Origin: Streptomyces sp. NBC_00557
GTDB lineage: Bacteria > Actinomycetota > Actinomycetes > Streptomycetales > Streptomycetaceae
Assembly (NCBI RefSeq): GCF_036345995.1
Contig: NZ_CP107796.1
Location: 5,828,001 to 5,892,000 of the forward strand
Direction of reading: 5' to 3'
DNA: 64,000 nucleotides
This document shows, piece by piece, positions 25,027 through 34,322 of this stretch; the stretch's first letter is position 1, and every line of letters begins with the position of its first letter. The notes beneath the pieces were generated by a model that saw only the letters and a program-made list of their open reading frames with translations, searched no databases and had not been told where the DNA came from. A program made the translations under genes and the position numbers.

Positions 25027-26186
25027 CGGCCGTCCTTCGGACTGCGCTTCTCCCAGCCCTCGGCCCACAGGTCGAAGTGGGCCCGCTGCTGCGGGAACTC
25101 GGCCGCCGCGTCGACGTCCAGCTCGACCCCGAGGCCGGGCGCGTCGGACAGGTGGAAGCAGCCGTCCTCCGGGTTCACCTGGGGCGCGCCCCTGACCACC
25201 TTCTTGATCTCCGCGTCCGCGAAGTCGTTGAAGTGCTCCAGGATCTTGAAGTTCGGCGTGGTGAAGCCGACCTGGAGGGATGCGGCGGTGAGCACCGAAC
25301 CGCCCACGTTGTGCGGCGCGACGAGCATGTAGTGGGTCTCGGCGGTGGCGGCGAGCTTGCGGGTCTCCCAGATGCCGCCGAGGTGGCCGACGTCCGGCTG
25401 GATGATGTCCGCCGCCTGGCTGTCGAACAGCTCGCGGAACTCGATCCGGTCGTGGATCCGCTCACCGGTGGCGACCGGGATGTCCACCTTGTCGGCCACC
25501 TTCTGCAGCGCCTTGAGGTTCTCCGGCGGCACCGGCTCCTCGAGCCAGGCCGGCTTGAAGGGGGCCATCTCCCTGGCCAGCCGGACGGCCGTGGCGGGGG
25601 AGAAGCGGCCGTGCATCTCCAGCATCAGCTCGGCGTCCGGGCCGATCGCGTCCCGCACGGCCTCGATGAGCGAGACGGCGTACAGGGTCTCCTGGTGGTC
25701 CAGCTCGAAGTGCCCGGTGCCGAACGGGTCGATCTTCAGCGCCCGGTACCCGCGCTCCATCACCCCCTGGGCGGCCTTGTGGTACGCCTCCGGCGTTCGC
25801 TCGGTCGTGTACCACCCGTTGGCGTACGCCTTGACCTTGTCGGTCACCTTGCCGCCGAGCAGCTGCCACACCGGCACGCCCAGCGCCTTGCCCTTGATGT
25901 CCCAGCAGGCCATCTCGACGACGGCGATGCCGGACATCACGATCTCGCCCGCGCGGCCGTAGTCGCCGTACTTCATCCGGCGGACCAGGTCCTCGACCGC
26001 GAACGGATCGGAACCGAGAATGTGATTGGCCTCGGCCTCGCGCAGATAGCCGATCAGCGCGTCGGTGTGACCGAGCATCCGGGTCTCGCCGACTCCCGTG
26101 ATCCCCTCGTCGGTGTGCACCTGGACGTAGGTCAGGTTGCGCCATGGCGTGCCGACCACGTGCGTGCTGATTCCGGTGATGCGCAC
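25023..26186 (-). CDS. Mandelate racemase/muconate lactonizing-type sugar-acid dehydratase
   Basis: Encodes 387 residues of the enolase superfamily. The barrel shows metal-ligand positions in LMLEMHGRFS, AWLEEPVPPE and VATGERIHDR, and a catalytic His in VAPHNVGGSV. The N-terminal capping domain (GITGVGETRMLGHTDALIGY) and DIKGKALGVPVWQLLGG are typical. The E-x-H arrangement after strand 3 resembles the galactonate/arabinonate dehydratase subgroup, which yields 2-keto-3-deoxy acids. It is first in an overlapping pair with the dehydrogenase and heads the minus-strand sugar locus. Confidence 0.9.
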   Translation of the reverse strand: MRITGISTHVVGTPWRNLTYVQVHTDEGITGVGETRMLGHTDALIGYLREAEANHILGSDPFAVEDLVRRMKYGDYGRAGEIVMSGIAVVEMACWDIKGKALGVPVWQLLGGKVTDKVKAYANGWYTTERTPEAYHKAAQGVMERGYRALKIDPFGTGHFELDHQETLYAVSLIEAVRDAIGPDAELMLEMHGRFSPATAVRLAREMAPFKPAWLEEPVPPENLKALQKVADKVDIPVATGERIHDRIEFRELFDSQAADIIQPDVGHLGGIWETRKLAATAETHYMLVAPHNVGGSVLTAASLQVGFTTPNFKILEHFNDFADAEIKKVVRGAPQVNPEDGCFHLSDAPGLGVELDVDAAAEFPQQRAHFDLWAEGWEKRSPKDGR

Positions 26187-26204
26187 GGCAGTTGCCCCTC
26201 GGTC

Positions 26205-26232
26205 GTTCGAGATTTCGTCACACGTTCGAAAT
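26205..26232. promoter_or_regulatory. Candidate operator upstream of the dehydratase gene
   Basis: GTTCGAGATTTCG (26205-26217) recurs in similar form ahead of the U32-like gene, and ATTTCG (26212-26217) forms an inverted repeat with CGAAAT (26227-26232), nine bases apart. It lies within 50 bp of the start codon. Confidence 0.4.
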
Positions 26233-26387
26233 GCTGGCGTGACAGTAAGGACGGTGCGGTAGGGGTGTCAATGGGTCGAACAGGTAACGGTTTCGGCAAG
26301 CCTTTCGAGAATTGTTTCGCTACTCCACCAAACCTTCACAATGGCGCCTAGGAACCGGACCGATCGGGAATCTAGTCTTCCGGCGTC

Positions 26388-27500
26388 ATGGACTACTGCC
26401 ACCCGTGCCAACGGCACCTGAACGGCGCCCTGGCCTGCCCCGGGTGCGGAACTCCCGTGCGCGCCGCCGCGGAAGCGGCGGCCGCGCACGCGCGCGCGGG
26501 CACGGGTGGCACACCGGGCTACGACGGCCGTCCGCCCGAGGCCGCGCACGGCGCCCCTCCGCAGGGGTACGGCCCGTACGACGCGCACGTCCCGGCGCAG
26601 CGCCAGGGCTCGCCTCAGGAGTGGTACGCCGCCCCCGCCCCTGCCGCGCCCTCCGCCCCTTCCGGGGCCCATGCCTCCGCCGGCGGGCACGTCTCAGCCG
26701 GGGCTTACGCCGGCCCCGAGGGCCACGCCGGCCCCGGGCCCGCGAGCGGCTCCGGACCCGCGAGCCGCCTCGGACACGCTGCCGAACCCGGCCCGGACGC
26801 CTATGCCGAGCCGAACCCCGAGTCCGGCCCCGGCCCGTATGCCGAGCGGGAACCGGAGCCGGACAGCGACCCGGAACCGGAGTCCGATCCCGCCGCCGGC
26901 CCGGACTCCGAGCCCGGTGGCCGGGCCGCCCGGCGCCGGGCGCGCGGCGCCGCCACGGTGAGCCCGGCCGACGCCGACTCCAGCCGCCGCGACCGCAAGG
27001 CCGCCGCACACCGGCGCCGGCGCCGCCGTGCCGTGCTGATCACCGCGGGGTTCGTGCTGGCCGCGGGCAGCCTCGGCCTCGCCGAACTCGGCACGGACGC
27101 GCCCTTCTCGCCCTTCTCCAGCGGGCAGTCCGACGGCGCCGAGGGCGCCGCAGCCGACGGCGGCACGTCCTCCGCGTCCCCCGGCGCCACGGCCGGCCCG
27201 GCCGCGGATGCCTCCGGCACCACCCCGGGCGCGGCCGGCTCCGCCTCCCCGAGCGCCTCCGCCTCCGCGTCCGCCTCCAAGTCCCCCAAGGACAAGGCCT
27301 CCAAGACGCCCGGCGCCAAGGACACCGGCTCGCCGCGGCAGACCGCCGGGACGGGCTCCGGCGCCACGTCCGCGGCCCCGGCGCCCCCCGCGACGTCCGC
27401 TCCGGCCGCCACCCCGTCCAGCGCCCCCACGGCGTCCCGCCCGGCCCCGACGCCCGCGCCGAGCAAGACCTGCACCCGTTTCCTGTGGTGGTGCACCTGA
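26388..27500 (+). CDS. Zinc-ribbon/single-TM protein with low-complexity arms (SCO2400-like)
   Basis: Encodes 370 residues. MDYCHPCQRHLNGALACPGCG holds two CxxC pairs that form a small zinc ribbon. About 200 residues of Ala/Pro/Glu-rich disordered sequence follow, then a basic stretch (RRDRKAAAHRRRRRRAVLI) and one TM helix (TAGFVLAAGSLGLAEL). A Ser/Ala/Pro-rich outer segment ends in CTRFLWWCT. The opening matches proteins I recall as SCO2400 family in Streptomyces; no function is known. Topology suggests a cytosolic ribbon and an outer tail that a Cys pair could close. Confidence 0.78.
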   Translation: MDYCHPCQRHLNGALACPGCGTPVRAAAEAAAAHARAGTGGTPGYDGRPPEAAHGAPPQGYGPYDAHVPAQRQGSPQEWYAAPAPAAPSAPSGAHASAGGHVSAGAYAGPEGHAGPGPASGSGPASRLGHAAEPGPDAYAEPNPESGPGPYAEREPEPDSDPEPESDPAAGPDSEPGGRAARRRARGAATVSPADADSSRRDRKAAAHRRRRRRAVLITAGFVLAAGSLGLAELGTDAPFSPFSSGQSDGAEGAAADGGTSSASPGATAGPAADASGTTPGAAGSASPSASASASASKSPKDKASKTPGAKDTGSPRQTAGTGSGATSAAPAPPATSAPAATPSSAPTASRPAPTPAPSKTCTRFLWWCT

Positions 27501-27715
27501 GCCGCACCCGGTTCGGCGGAGGGGGCCCGGTCCCGCCGCGCGCCGGTGCGCCCCCCCTCGCCATCCGCCATCCGGGGCAGTGATGACACCCCCCGGAGCT
27601 CCGGGCGGTTGAGTCGAACGGGCACATCGCGCCGTACCGGTCTCGGGAACGTCCGCAGCGGGAACGGGCGTTATGCGGGGGGAGCAGCGAGCAGCGGCTC
27701 AGTTGAGGAGAGCGG

Positions 27716-28867
27716 ATGACGCAGCAGATCACCGTCCACGGCACGGTCGCCGAGGGCTTCGAGGCGGTGCGCGAGGAGTTCGCCGCCTTCGTCGCCGCCG
27801 AACGCGACGACTACGAGGGCCAGTTGTGCGCGTATGTGCACGGTCGGCGGGTCGTCGACCTGTGGGCGGGCGGCGAGGCGGACTCGCTGTACGGCGTGTT
27901 CTCGTCCACGAAGGGCGCCGCGCATCTGGTGGTGGCCCTCCTGGTGCAGGACGGCACGCTGGAGCTGGACCGCAAAGTGACCTACTACTGGCCCGAGTTC
28001 GGCGCCGAGGGCAAGGGCGCGGTGACCCTGCGGGAGCTGGTGACGCACCGGGCGGGCCTGGTCGGGATCGACGCCGGGTTCTCCGCCGAGGAACTGGCCG
28101 ACGACCGGGCGATGGCCGAACGGCTCGCCGACCAGAAGCCGTTCTGGCGCCCGGGGACGGCCTTCGGCTACCACGCGCTCGTGATCGGCGCCCTCACCGG
28201 AGAGGTGGTCCGCCGGGCCACGGGGCACACGCTGCAGGAGGTGTACGAGGAGCGGGTGCGCGCGCCGTACGGCATGGACTTCTTCCTGGGGCTGCCCGAG
28301 TCCCAGGAGCGCCGCTTCCGCCCGGTCCGGCCGATGGCCCCCACCCCCGAGCAGCAGGCCCTGCTGGACGCCGAGCCGGCCGGCCCGCACACGCTGGCCT
28401 CGATCGCCTTCAACGCGCACGCGCCGCAGCCGCTCACGCTGGAGGAGTACGCCAACTCCCGTCTCGTACGCGCCAAGGGGCCGGCGTCGGCGGGCGGCGT
28501 CGCCTCCGCGCGGGGGCTCGCGACGATGTACGCGGCGGCGATCAGCGAACTGGACGACCGCCCGCCGCTGCTCAAGCCCGACACCGTCGCCGAGGTGGGC
28601 CAGATCCACTCCACCGGCTACGACCTGGTGGCCCGCGCCCACAAGTCGTACGGCCTCGGCTTCCAGGCCACCGCCGACGTGTGGCACCCGGTCCTGGGCG
28701 CCGGCGCCTTCGGCCACAGCGGCGCGGGCGGCTCCCAGGCCTTCGCGGACCCCCGCAGCGGCCTCGCCTACGGCTACACGCGCAGGCGGATGGCGTTTCC
28801 GGGGGGCGCGGCCCCGGAGAACGAACGCTTCGTGCGGGCGGTGCACCAGGCGGCACTGGCCGGCTGA
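27716..28867 (+). CDS. Serine hydrolase, beta-lactamase/EstB-type
   Basis: Encodes 383 residues with no signal peptide. The nucleophile/base pair is S63-S-T-K66 (FSSTKGAAH). A tyrosine motif appears as FGYHAL near residue 152, and the third motif is FGHSGAGGSQ. These are the hallmarks of class C beta-lactamase-like esterases and carboxypeptidases. Cytosolic location and the EstB-like layout suggest an esterase rather than an antibiotic resistance enzyme. Monocistronic, with a strong bidirectional terminator after it. Confidence 0.9.
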   Translation: MTQQITVHGTVAEGFEAVREEFAAFVAAERDDYEGQLCAYVHGRRVVDLWAGGEADSLYGVFSSTKGAAHLVVALLVQDGTLELDRKVTYYWPEFGAEGKGAVTLRELVTHRAGLVGIDAGFSAEELADDRAMAERLADQKPFWRPGTAFGYHALVIGALTGEVVRRATGHTLQEVYEERVRAPYGMDFFLGLPESQERRFRPVRPMAPTPEQQALLDAEPAGPHTLASIAFNAHAPQPLTLEEYANSRLVRAKGPASAGGVASARGLATMYAAAISELDDRPPLLKPDTVAEVGQIHSTGYDLVARAHKSYGLGFQATADVWHPVLGAGAFGHSGAGGSQAFADPRSGLAYGYTRRRMAFPGGAAPENERFVRAVHQAALAG

Positions 28868-28887
28868 GGAGCGCCCCGCCGGAAAGA

Positions 28888-28918
28888 AGACCGCACCCCA
28901 CGTCCAAGGGTGCGGTCT
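28888..28918. terminator. Bidirectional terminator between hydrolase and ohr
   Basis: AGACCGCACCC (28888-28898) pairs perfectly with GGGTGCGGTCT (28908-28918) across a 9-nt loop, between two convergent genes. Confidence 0.8.
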
Positions 28919-28940
28919 CCGCAGTGCGCAACGACGGCCG

Positions 28941-29360
28941 TCAGACCAGCGTCACGCTGATGTTCCCGCGTGTCGCCTTCGAGTAGGGGCACACCTGGTG
29001 TGCCTTCTGGACCAGTTCCCGGGCCTTGGCCGCGTCGACGTCCGGAATGCTCGCCGAGATCTCCACGATGATCCCGAACCCGTCGCCGTTCTTGCCGATC
29101 CCGACCTTCGCGGTGACGGTCGCCCCGGAGACGTCGGCCCCCTCCTGCCGGGCGACGACGCCCAGCGCGCCCTGGAAGCAGGCGGAGTATCCCGCGGCGA
29201 ACAGCTGCTCCGGGTTGGTCCCGGCGCCGCTGCCGCCCATCTCCTTCGGCGGGTTGACGACGACGTCGAGCCGGCCGTCGTCCGTGGCGACCCGGCCGTC
29301 CCGGCCGTTCTCGGCGGTGGCGACGGCGGTGTACAGGACGTCGGACTGCGTGAGGGGCAT
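28941..29360 (-). CDS. ohr: Organic hydroperoxide resistance protein, Ohr/OsmC family
   Basis: Encodes 139 residues. Reactive Cys C61 (GYSACFQGAL) and resolving Cys C124 (QVCPYSKATRGN) are the Ohr pair; the N-terminal LYTAVATAENGRDG and NPEQLFAAGYSACF are diagnostic. The cytosolic dimer reduces organic and fatty-acid hydroperoxides, re-reduced by lipoylated proteins. The next gene upstream on the same strand starts 114 bp away. A MarR gene lies 1.2 kb off beside the reductase and is not adjacent, so OhrR-type control is not established. Confidence 0.93.
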   Translation of the reverse strand: MPLTQSDVLYTAVATAENGRDGRVATDDGRLDVVVNPPKEMGGSGAGTNPEQLFAAGYSACFQGALGVVARQEGADVSGATVTAKVGIGKNGDGFGIIVEISASIPDVDAAKARELVQKAHQVCPYSKATRGNISVTLV

Positions 29361-29473
29361 GCGGTTGTCTTCTCTCCTCGGTCCGCCGCGACTCGCGCCC
29401 ACGATCGACGACGGATTTCGGAAAGAAGTCACCGCAGGCCGGAAAGGTCGGCCAAGCCCGGCCCGGCCCGCCC

Positions 29474-30472
<999 letters not shown>

Positions 30473-30501
30473 GACGGGGCCTTTCTCGATGGTGCAAATA
30501 C

Positions 30502-30539
30502 TTCAGAACCTGAAACAACCATGCTCTTGAATATTTCAG
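30502..30539. promoter_or_regulatory. Twin palindromes, candidate MarR operators
   Basis: TTCAGAACCTGAA (30502-30514) is a perfect 5-3-5 inverted repeat, and TTGAATATTTCAG (30527-30539) is a near-perfect one built from the same TGAA/TTCA half-sites, 25 bp apart centre to centre, between the divergent reductase and MarR genes. Confidence 0.55.
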
Positions 30540-30569
30540 GATGTCAAGTAACCGGGTATCCTGGAGACC

Positions 30570-31007
30570 ATGTCCACCCCATCGAAGACCCGCCGCCCCG
30601 ACGCCCTCACCATGGAGGTCGTCGAACTGATCGGTGACGTCGTCGCCCGTTTCTACGCGGACTACGAGAAGGCGGCGGGCGAGCACGCGCTGACCGGACC
30701 CCAGGCCCGGCTGCTCAGCCTGCTCTCGCTGGAGCCGCTGCCCATGCGGAAGCTGGCGCAGAAGCTCAAGTGCGAGCCGTCCAACGTCACCGGGATCGTG
30801 GACCGGCTGGAGTCCCGGGGCCTGGTCGAGCGGCGCCCGGACCCCGCCGACCGCCGGGTGAAGCTGGCCGCAGCCACCGACGAGGGCGTCCGCCTCGCCA
30901 CCGGCCTGCGCGAGGGCCTGCGCTTCGCCCGCGAGCCCCTCGCCGGCCTGTCGGAGGAGGAGCGCCGCTCCCTGCGCGACCTGCTCCGCCGGATGCTGGA
31001 CGCCTGA
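30570..31007 (+). CDS. MarR-family transcriptional regulator
   Basis: Encodes 145 residues. The winged helix spans about 35-105: LTGPQARLLSLLSLEPLPM, AQKLKCEPSNVTGIVDRLES, and the wing RRPDPADRRVKLAA with the family's DxRxxxL motif. Terminal helices form the dimer interface. No cysteine sits in the N-terminal sensing position used by OhrR (the only Cys is in LKCEPSN of the recognition region), so ligand rather than peroxide sensing is likely. It probably represses itself and the divergent reductase. Confidence 0.93.
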   Translation: MSTPSKTRRPDALTMEVVELIGDVVARFYADYEKAAGEHALTGPQARLLSLLSLEPLPMRKLAQKLKCEPSNVTGIVDRLESRGLVERRPDPADRRVKLAAATDEGVRLATGLREGLRFAREPLAGLSEEERRSLRDLLRRMLDA

Positions 31008-31050
31008 ACCCCTCGGACGAAGCCTGAACCCCGCCGGTAGAGTCTGCGCC

Positions 31051-31854
31051 ATGCGTGATCTCGGGGCGGGATTCGGTCATCTGCTGAAGGGCCAGCGCTG
31101 GATGGCCCGGCACGGCCGCTCCTACGGCTTCGGGCTGCTGCCCGGCCTGATCACGCTCGTCCTGTACGCGGCGGCGCTGGTCGCGCTCGCCGTGTGGGGT
31201 GAGGACGCGGTCGCCTGGGCGACGCCGTTCGCGGACGACTGGTCCAGCCCGTGGCAGGGCCTGTTCCGCGGCTTTCTGACGGCCGTGCTCTTCGCCCTCG
31301 GCCTGCTGCTCGCCGTGCTGACCTTCACCGCCGTCACCCTCCTGGTCGGCCAGCCCTTCTACGAGAACCTGTCGGAGCAGGTCGACGCCGACGTCTCGCC
31401 CGACGGCACCGCCCCGCGCTCGGAACTGCCGCTGTGGCGCGAGCTGTGGACATCCGCCCGGGACAGCCTCCGCGTCCTGGTGCGGGCGGCCGTGTGGGGC
31501 GTGCTGCTGTTCGCGCTCGGCTTCCTTCCCGTGGTCGGCCAGACGGTCGTCCCCGTGATCGGCTTCTTCGTCACCGGGTTCTTCCTCACCGAGGAGCTCA
31601 CCTCCGTCGCCCTCCAGCGCCGGGGCGTCGAACTGCGCGCCCGCCTCGCCCTGCTCCGTTCCCGCAAGACCCTGGTCTGGGGCTTCGGCACCCCCCTCGG
31701 CCTGGCCTTCCTGGTCCCGTTCGTCGCGGTGTTCCTGATGCCGGGCGCGGTCGCGGGCGCGACCCTGCTCGCCCGTGAACTGCTCGGCGAGGACGACGAG
31801 GAGGACGCCGCCACCGACGCCGGCCCGGCCGCGCCCACCCACCGGGCCGACTGA
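31051..31854 (+). CDS. EI24-domain integral membrane protein (CysZ-like)
   Basis: Encodes 267 residues. Long hydrophobic segments at about 30-50 (LLPGLITLVLYAAALVALAV), 75-105, 150-190 (VLLFALGFLPVVGQTVVPVI, VTGFFLTEEL) and 215-245 give four to six helices. The FLPVVG motif, and the RSRKTLVWGFGTPL block before the last helices, are characteristic of EI24/CysZ proteins; CysZ is a sulfate permease, but the actinobacterial branch is uncharacterised. The C-terminus is acidic. It follows the MarR gene by 43 bp and may be co-transcribed. Confidence 0.85.
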   Translation: MRDLGAGFGHLLKGQRWMARHGRSYGFGLLPGLITLVLYAAALVALAVWGEDAVAWATPFADDWSSPWQGLFRGFLTAVLFALGLLLAVLTFTAVTLLVGQPFYENLSEQVDADVSPDGTAPRSELPLWRELWTSARDSLRVLVRAAVWGVLLFALGFLPVVGQTVVPVIGFFVTGFFLTEELTSVALQRRGVELRARLALLRSRKTLVWGFGTPLGLAFLVPFVAVFLMPGAVAGATLLARELLGEDDEEDAATDAGPAAPTHRAD

Positions 31855-31946
31855 GAGCCGGTGGCCGCCGTACCGCCCGACGGTGACACTTCCGGGCCCG
31901 GGAGCGGGCCGGCCGCGCCGCGTCTTCGAGACCAGGGACGAGGCGG

Positions 31947-32039
31947 GTGAACGCGTGGTCGTTTGTGAAGGGTTCGTACGAGATCGCCGCCGGACGCTCG
32001 ATCGCGGACCGCGGGCTCACCGCGCCGATTAACGTCTGA
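31947..32039 (+). CDS. Candidate 30-residue small protein
   Basis: GTG 31947 follows GGGACGAGG by a few bases. The frame reads 30 residues, opening NAWSFVKGSYEIAAGRSI and ending TAPINV, with good codon use, and stops at 32039. A hairpin terminator begins 24 bases later. No family recognised; it may be a chance ORF. Confidence 0.35.
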   Translation: MNAWSFVKGSYEIAAGRSIADRGLTAPINV

Positions 32040-32062
32040 TCCGGGACAAGTCCCCCACGAGC

Positions 32063-32098
32063 AGCCCCGGTCCGGGACCTGACCCCTGGACCGGGGCT
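32063..32098. terminator. Hairpin terminator between convergent genes
   Basis: AGCCCCGGTCC (32063-32073) pairs with GGACCGGGGCT (32088-32098) over a 14-nt loop, extended by further pairing outside. It serves the EI24 side (and the small ORF) and the epimerase side. Confidence 0.75.
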
Positions 32099-32162
32099 CG
32101 TGCCGGGGACGTACGGCGGCCCGCCGCACAGCCCCGTACCCCTTTCGGGCCGCGGGCGGACG

Positions 32163-33134
32163 TCAGCGGACCCCGAAGCCGTACACCGTCTCCGACCGGA
32201 ACACCTCGCCCGGCCTGAGCACCGTGCTCGGGAAGCGGGGCTGGTTCGGGGAGTCCGGGAAGTGCTGGGTCTCCAGCGCGATGCCGTCGCCCGGGGCGAA
32301 CGGCTCGCCCAGGTGGTCGGCGGTGTAGAGCTGGAGGCCCGGTTCGGTCGTCGACACGGTCAGGGTGCGGCCGGAGGCCGGGTCGTGCAGCTCGGCGACC
32401 TGCTCCGGCGCGGCCGTCACGCCCTTGTCCAGCACGAAGTTGTGGTCGTAGCCGGAGCCGACCTTGCGGGCCGTGCGGAAGTCGAACCGGGAGCCGGTCA
32501 CGTCCTGGAGGGCGCCCGTCGGGATCAGGTCCGCGCCGGCCGGGGTGATGCGGGACGCGGCGAGCCGCAGTTCGTGCCCGCCCGCGTGGCCCGCGCCGGC
32601 CAGGTTGAAGTAGCTGTGGTTGGTCAGGTTGACCACGGTCGGCGCGTCCGTGACCGCCTCGTACGCGATGTGCAGCGCGCCCGACCCGTCCAGGGTGTAC
32701 GTCGCCGACACCTCGAGCCGGCCCGGGAAGCCCTGCTCGCCGTGCGGACTCACCCGGGACAGCCGCACCCCGTGCTCGACGGGCTCCGCGTCCCACACCC
32801 GCTTGTCGAAGCCCTGCGCGCCACCGTGCAGACAGTTCGCGCCCTCGTTCGGCTCCAGGGCGTAGACCGCGCCGTCCAGAGGGAAGCGGGCGTGCCCGAT
32901 CCGGTTGGCGTACCGGCCGATCAGGGCGCCGAGGAACGGCTCCGGATGGGCGAGATAGCCGTCCAGGCCGGGGAAGCCCAGCACCACGTCCGCCGTCCGG
33001 CCCTCCCGGTCCGGCACCTCGACCGACCGCACGATCCCGCCGTACGTCAGGACCTCCACCCGGGTCCCGGCGCGCTCCAGGGTCCAGCGGTGGACCGGGG
33101 TGCCGTCGGAAACCGTGCCGAAAAGTTCGCTCAT
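32163..33134 (-). CDS. Cytosolic aldose 1-epimerase (galactose mutarotase)
   Basis: Encodes 323 residues from ATG 33134; no signal peptide. Catalytic His is in NLTNHSYFNLAG and catalytic Glu in ALETQHFPDSPN; GNRIGHA and NCLHGGAQGFDKR are pocket motifs. It is the intracellular counterpart of the exported epimerase at 17.6 kb, sharing the same blocks, and would equilibrate imported galactose or arabinose anomers. The SGNH lipoprotein gene lies 26 bp upstream on the same strand, so the two may be co-transcribed. Confidence 0.93.
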   Translation of the reverse strand: MSELFGTVSDGTPVHRWTLERAGTRVEVLTYGGIVRSVEVPDREGRTADVVLGFPGLDGYLAHPEPFLGALIGRYANRIGHARFPLDGAVYALEPNEGANCLHGGAQGFDKRVWDAEPVEHGVRLSRVSPHGEQGFPGRLEVSATYTLDGSGALHIAYEAVTDAPTVVNLTNHSYFNLAGAGHAGGHELRLAASRITPAGADLIPTGALQDVTGSRFDFRTARKVGSGYDHNFVLDKGVTAAPEQVAELHDPASGRTLTVSTTEPGLQLYTADHLGEPFAPGDGIALETQHFPDSPNQPRFPSTVLRPGEVFRSETVYGFGVR

Positions 33135-33160
33135 GTGGGAAACAGTAGGCGATGCGTGGC

Positions 33161-34048
33161 CTAGCCAACCGGATCCGCGGCGGTGACCGTCCGGTACGCG
33201 ATCGCCGCGAGCCGCGCCTGGCCGTCCTTGCTGGGGTGGAACCAGTCCCAGCGGCTGAGCTGGCCGGTGCCGAACCGGTAGTCGTAGACCGCGTTGTTGT
33301 CGAAGCGGCAGCGGCGGTCCCGGGCGCAGACCTCCTTCAGCACCTCGTTGTACTCCACCACCCGCTGCTGCACCCGGTCCCGGCGCAGCATGGCCGCGCT
33401 GGTCAGGTCGTCCGCGTCCGACAGCATCGACGGGCAGATGCCGAGCTTCCACACCTCCTTGCCCAGCGGACTGGTCCGGCCCTCGGACCACAGCCGCTTC
33501 AGGTTCGGCACGCTCGCCACGTACACCTGCGTCTTCGGCGACGCGGCGCGCAGGGTGTGCAGGGCCTCCTCGAAGTCGGCGCGGAAGTCGGCCACCGGGG
33601 TCATGGCCCGCGCCGAGGACCGGCAGGCGTCGTTGGCGCCCACCATCACCGTCACCAGTCCGGGGCCGTGCTCCGCCGCCTGGGACATCTGCTCGGGCAG
33701 GTCCGCCATCCGGGCGCCGGTCACCGCGTAGTTCCAGCTGCGCCGCGCCGCGCCCGCGGGGCCGAGCAGCCGCACCGCCAGGCTGTCCACCTCGGTGTCG
33801 CTGCCCGTCGCCCAGGACACCTCGGGGCAGTCCGACAGCACCGTGCACGCGTCGAAGCCGCGGGTGATGGAGTCGCCGACCGCGGCGACCGAGTCCGGGC
33901 TGCGGTTCCACACCGGCTCGGCCGCGCGCGCCCGGGTGCCCTGCGGCGCGGGCGAACTCCCGCCCGCGGTGTCGCATCCGGCGAGGCCCAGCACCGCGGC
34001 CGCCACGACGGCGAGAGCGGCTCGCGTACGGCTGCTCGGCTTGCGCAT
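33161..34048 (-). CDS. SGNH/GDSL-family lipoprotein hydrolase
   Basis: Encodes 295 residues. A signal peptide ending LGLAGC marks a lipoprotein. SGNH blocks are present: AAVGDSITRGFD (catalytic Ser), NYAVTGARMADL (Gly), VMVGANDACR (Asn) and WFHPSKDGQ (Asp-x-x-His variant reading DWFHPS). Extra cysteines (CTVLSDCPE, DACRS, ICPSM, CARDRRCRFD) suggest two or three disulfides outside the cell. It probably de-esterifies a lipid or acetylated polysaccharide; substrate unknown. Confidence 0.9.
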   Translation of the reverse strand: MRKPSSRTRAALAVVAAAVLGLAGCDTAGGSSPAPQGTRARAAEPVWNRSPDSVAAVGDSITRGFDACTVLSDCPEVSWATGSDTEVDSLAVRLLGPAGAARRSWNYAVTGARMADLPEQMSQAAEHGPGLVTVMVGANDACRSSARAMTPVADFRADFEEALHTLRAASPKTQVYVASVPNLKRLWSEGRTSPLGKEVWKLGICPSMLSDADDLTSAAMLRRDRVQQRVVEYNEVLKEVCARDRRCRFDNNAVYDYRFGTGQLSRWDWFHPSKDGQARLAAIAYRTVTAADPVG

Positions 34049-34322
34049 CCTGCTGGTCCCCTCGTCGCCGGACCCGGTGTCTCCGGGTGAACGTGTGTAC
34101 TTCCCCCCATGACAACGTGCGAGGGTTCCCGAACGGGCGCCCGGGAACGGAGCAACCCCGTACAAGCGTCCCCCTGGGTGAATGGCGGAGGTTTCCTGGC
34201 ACCGGGACCGACGGTACGTCACACTCCTTGCACCGCCGCAGGGTAGCCTCGCCATCAACGCGGCCGTCGCGCCACTGCCGCCAGCCAGTCCGCAAGATGT
34301 CCCGCTCTGCCCGGAGGTTCCG

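Larger units (their letters stand above)
31855..32162. other. Intergenic region with candidate small ORF and terminator
   Basis: A 308-bp gap between the convergent EI24 and epimerase genes. It holds a possible 30-codon ORF (31947-32039) and a hairpin terminator (32063-32098). Nothing else is evident. Confidence 0.6.

Noticed and set aside
27716..28867. Antibiotic-resistance beta-lactamase
   Set aside because: SxxK is present but there is no signal peptide or class-specific motif; an EstB-like esterase is more likely.
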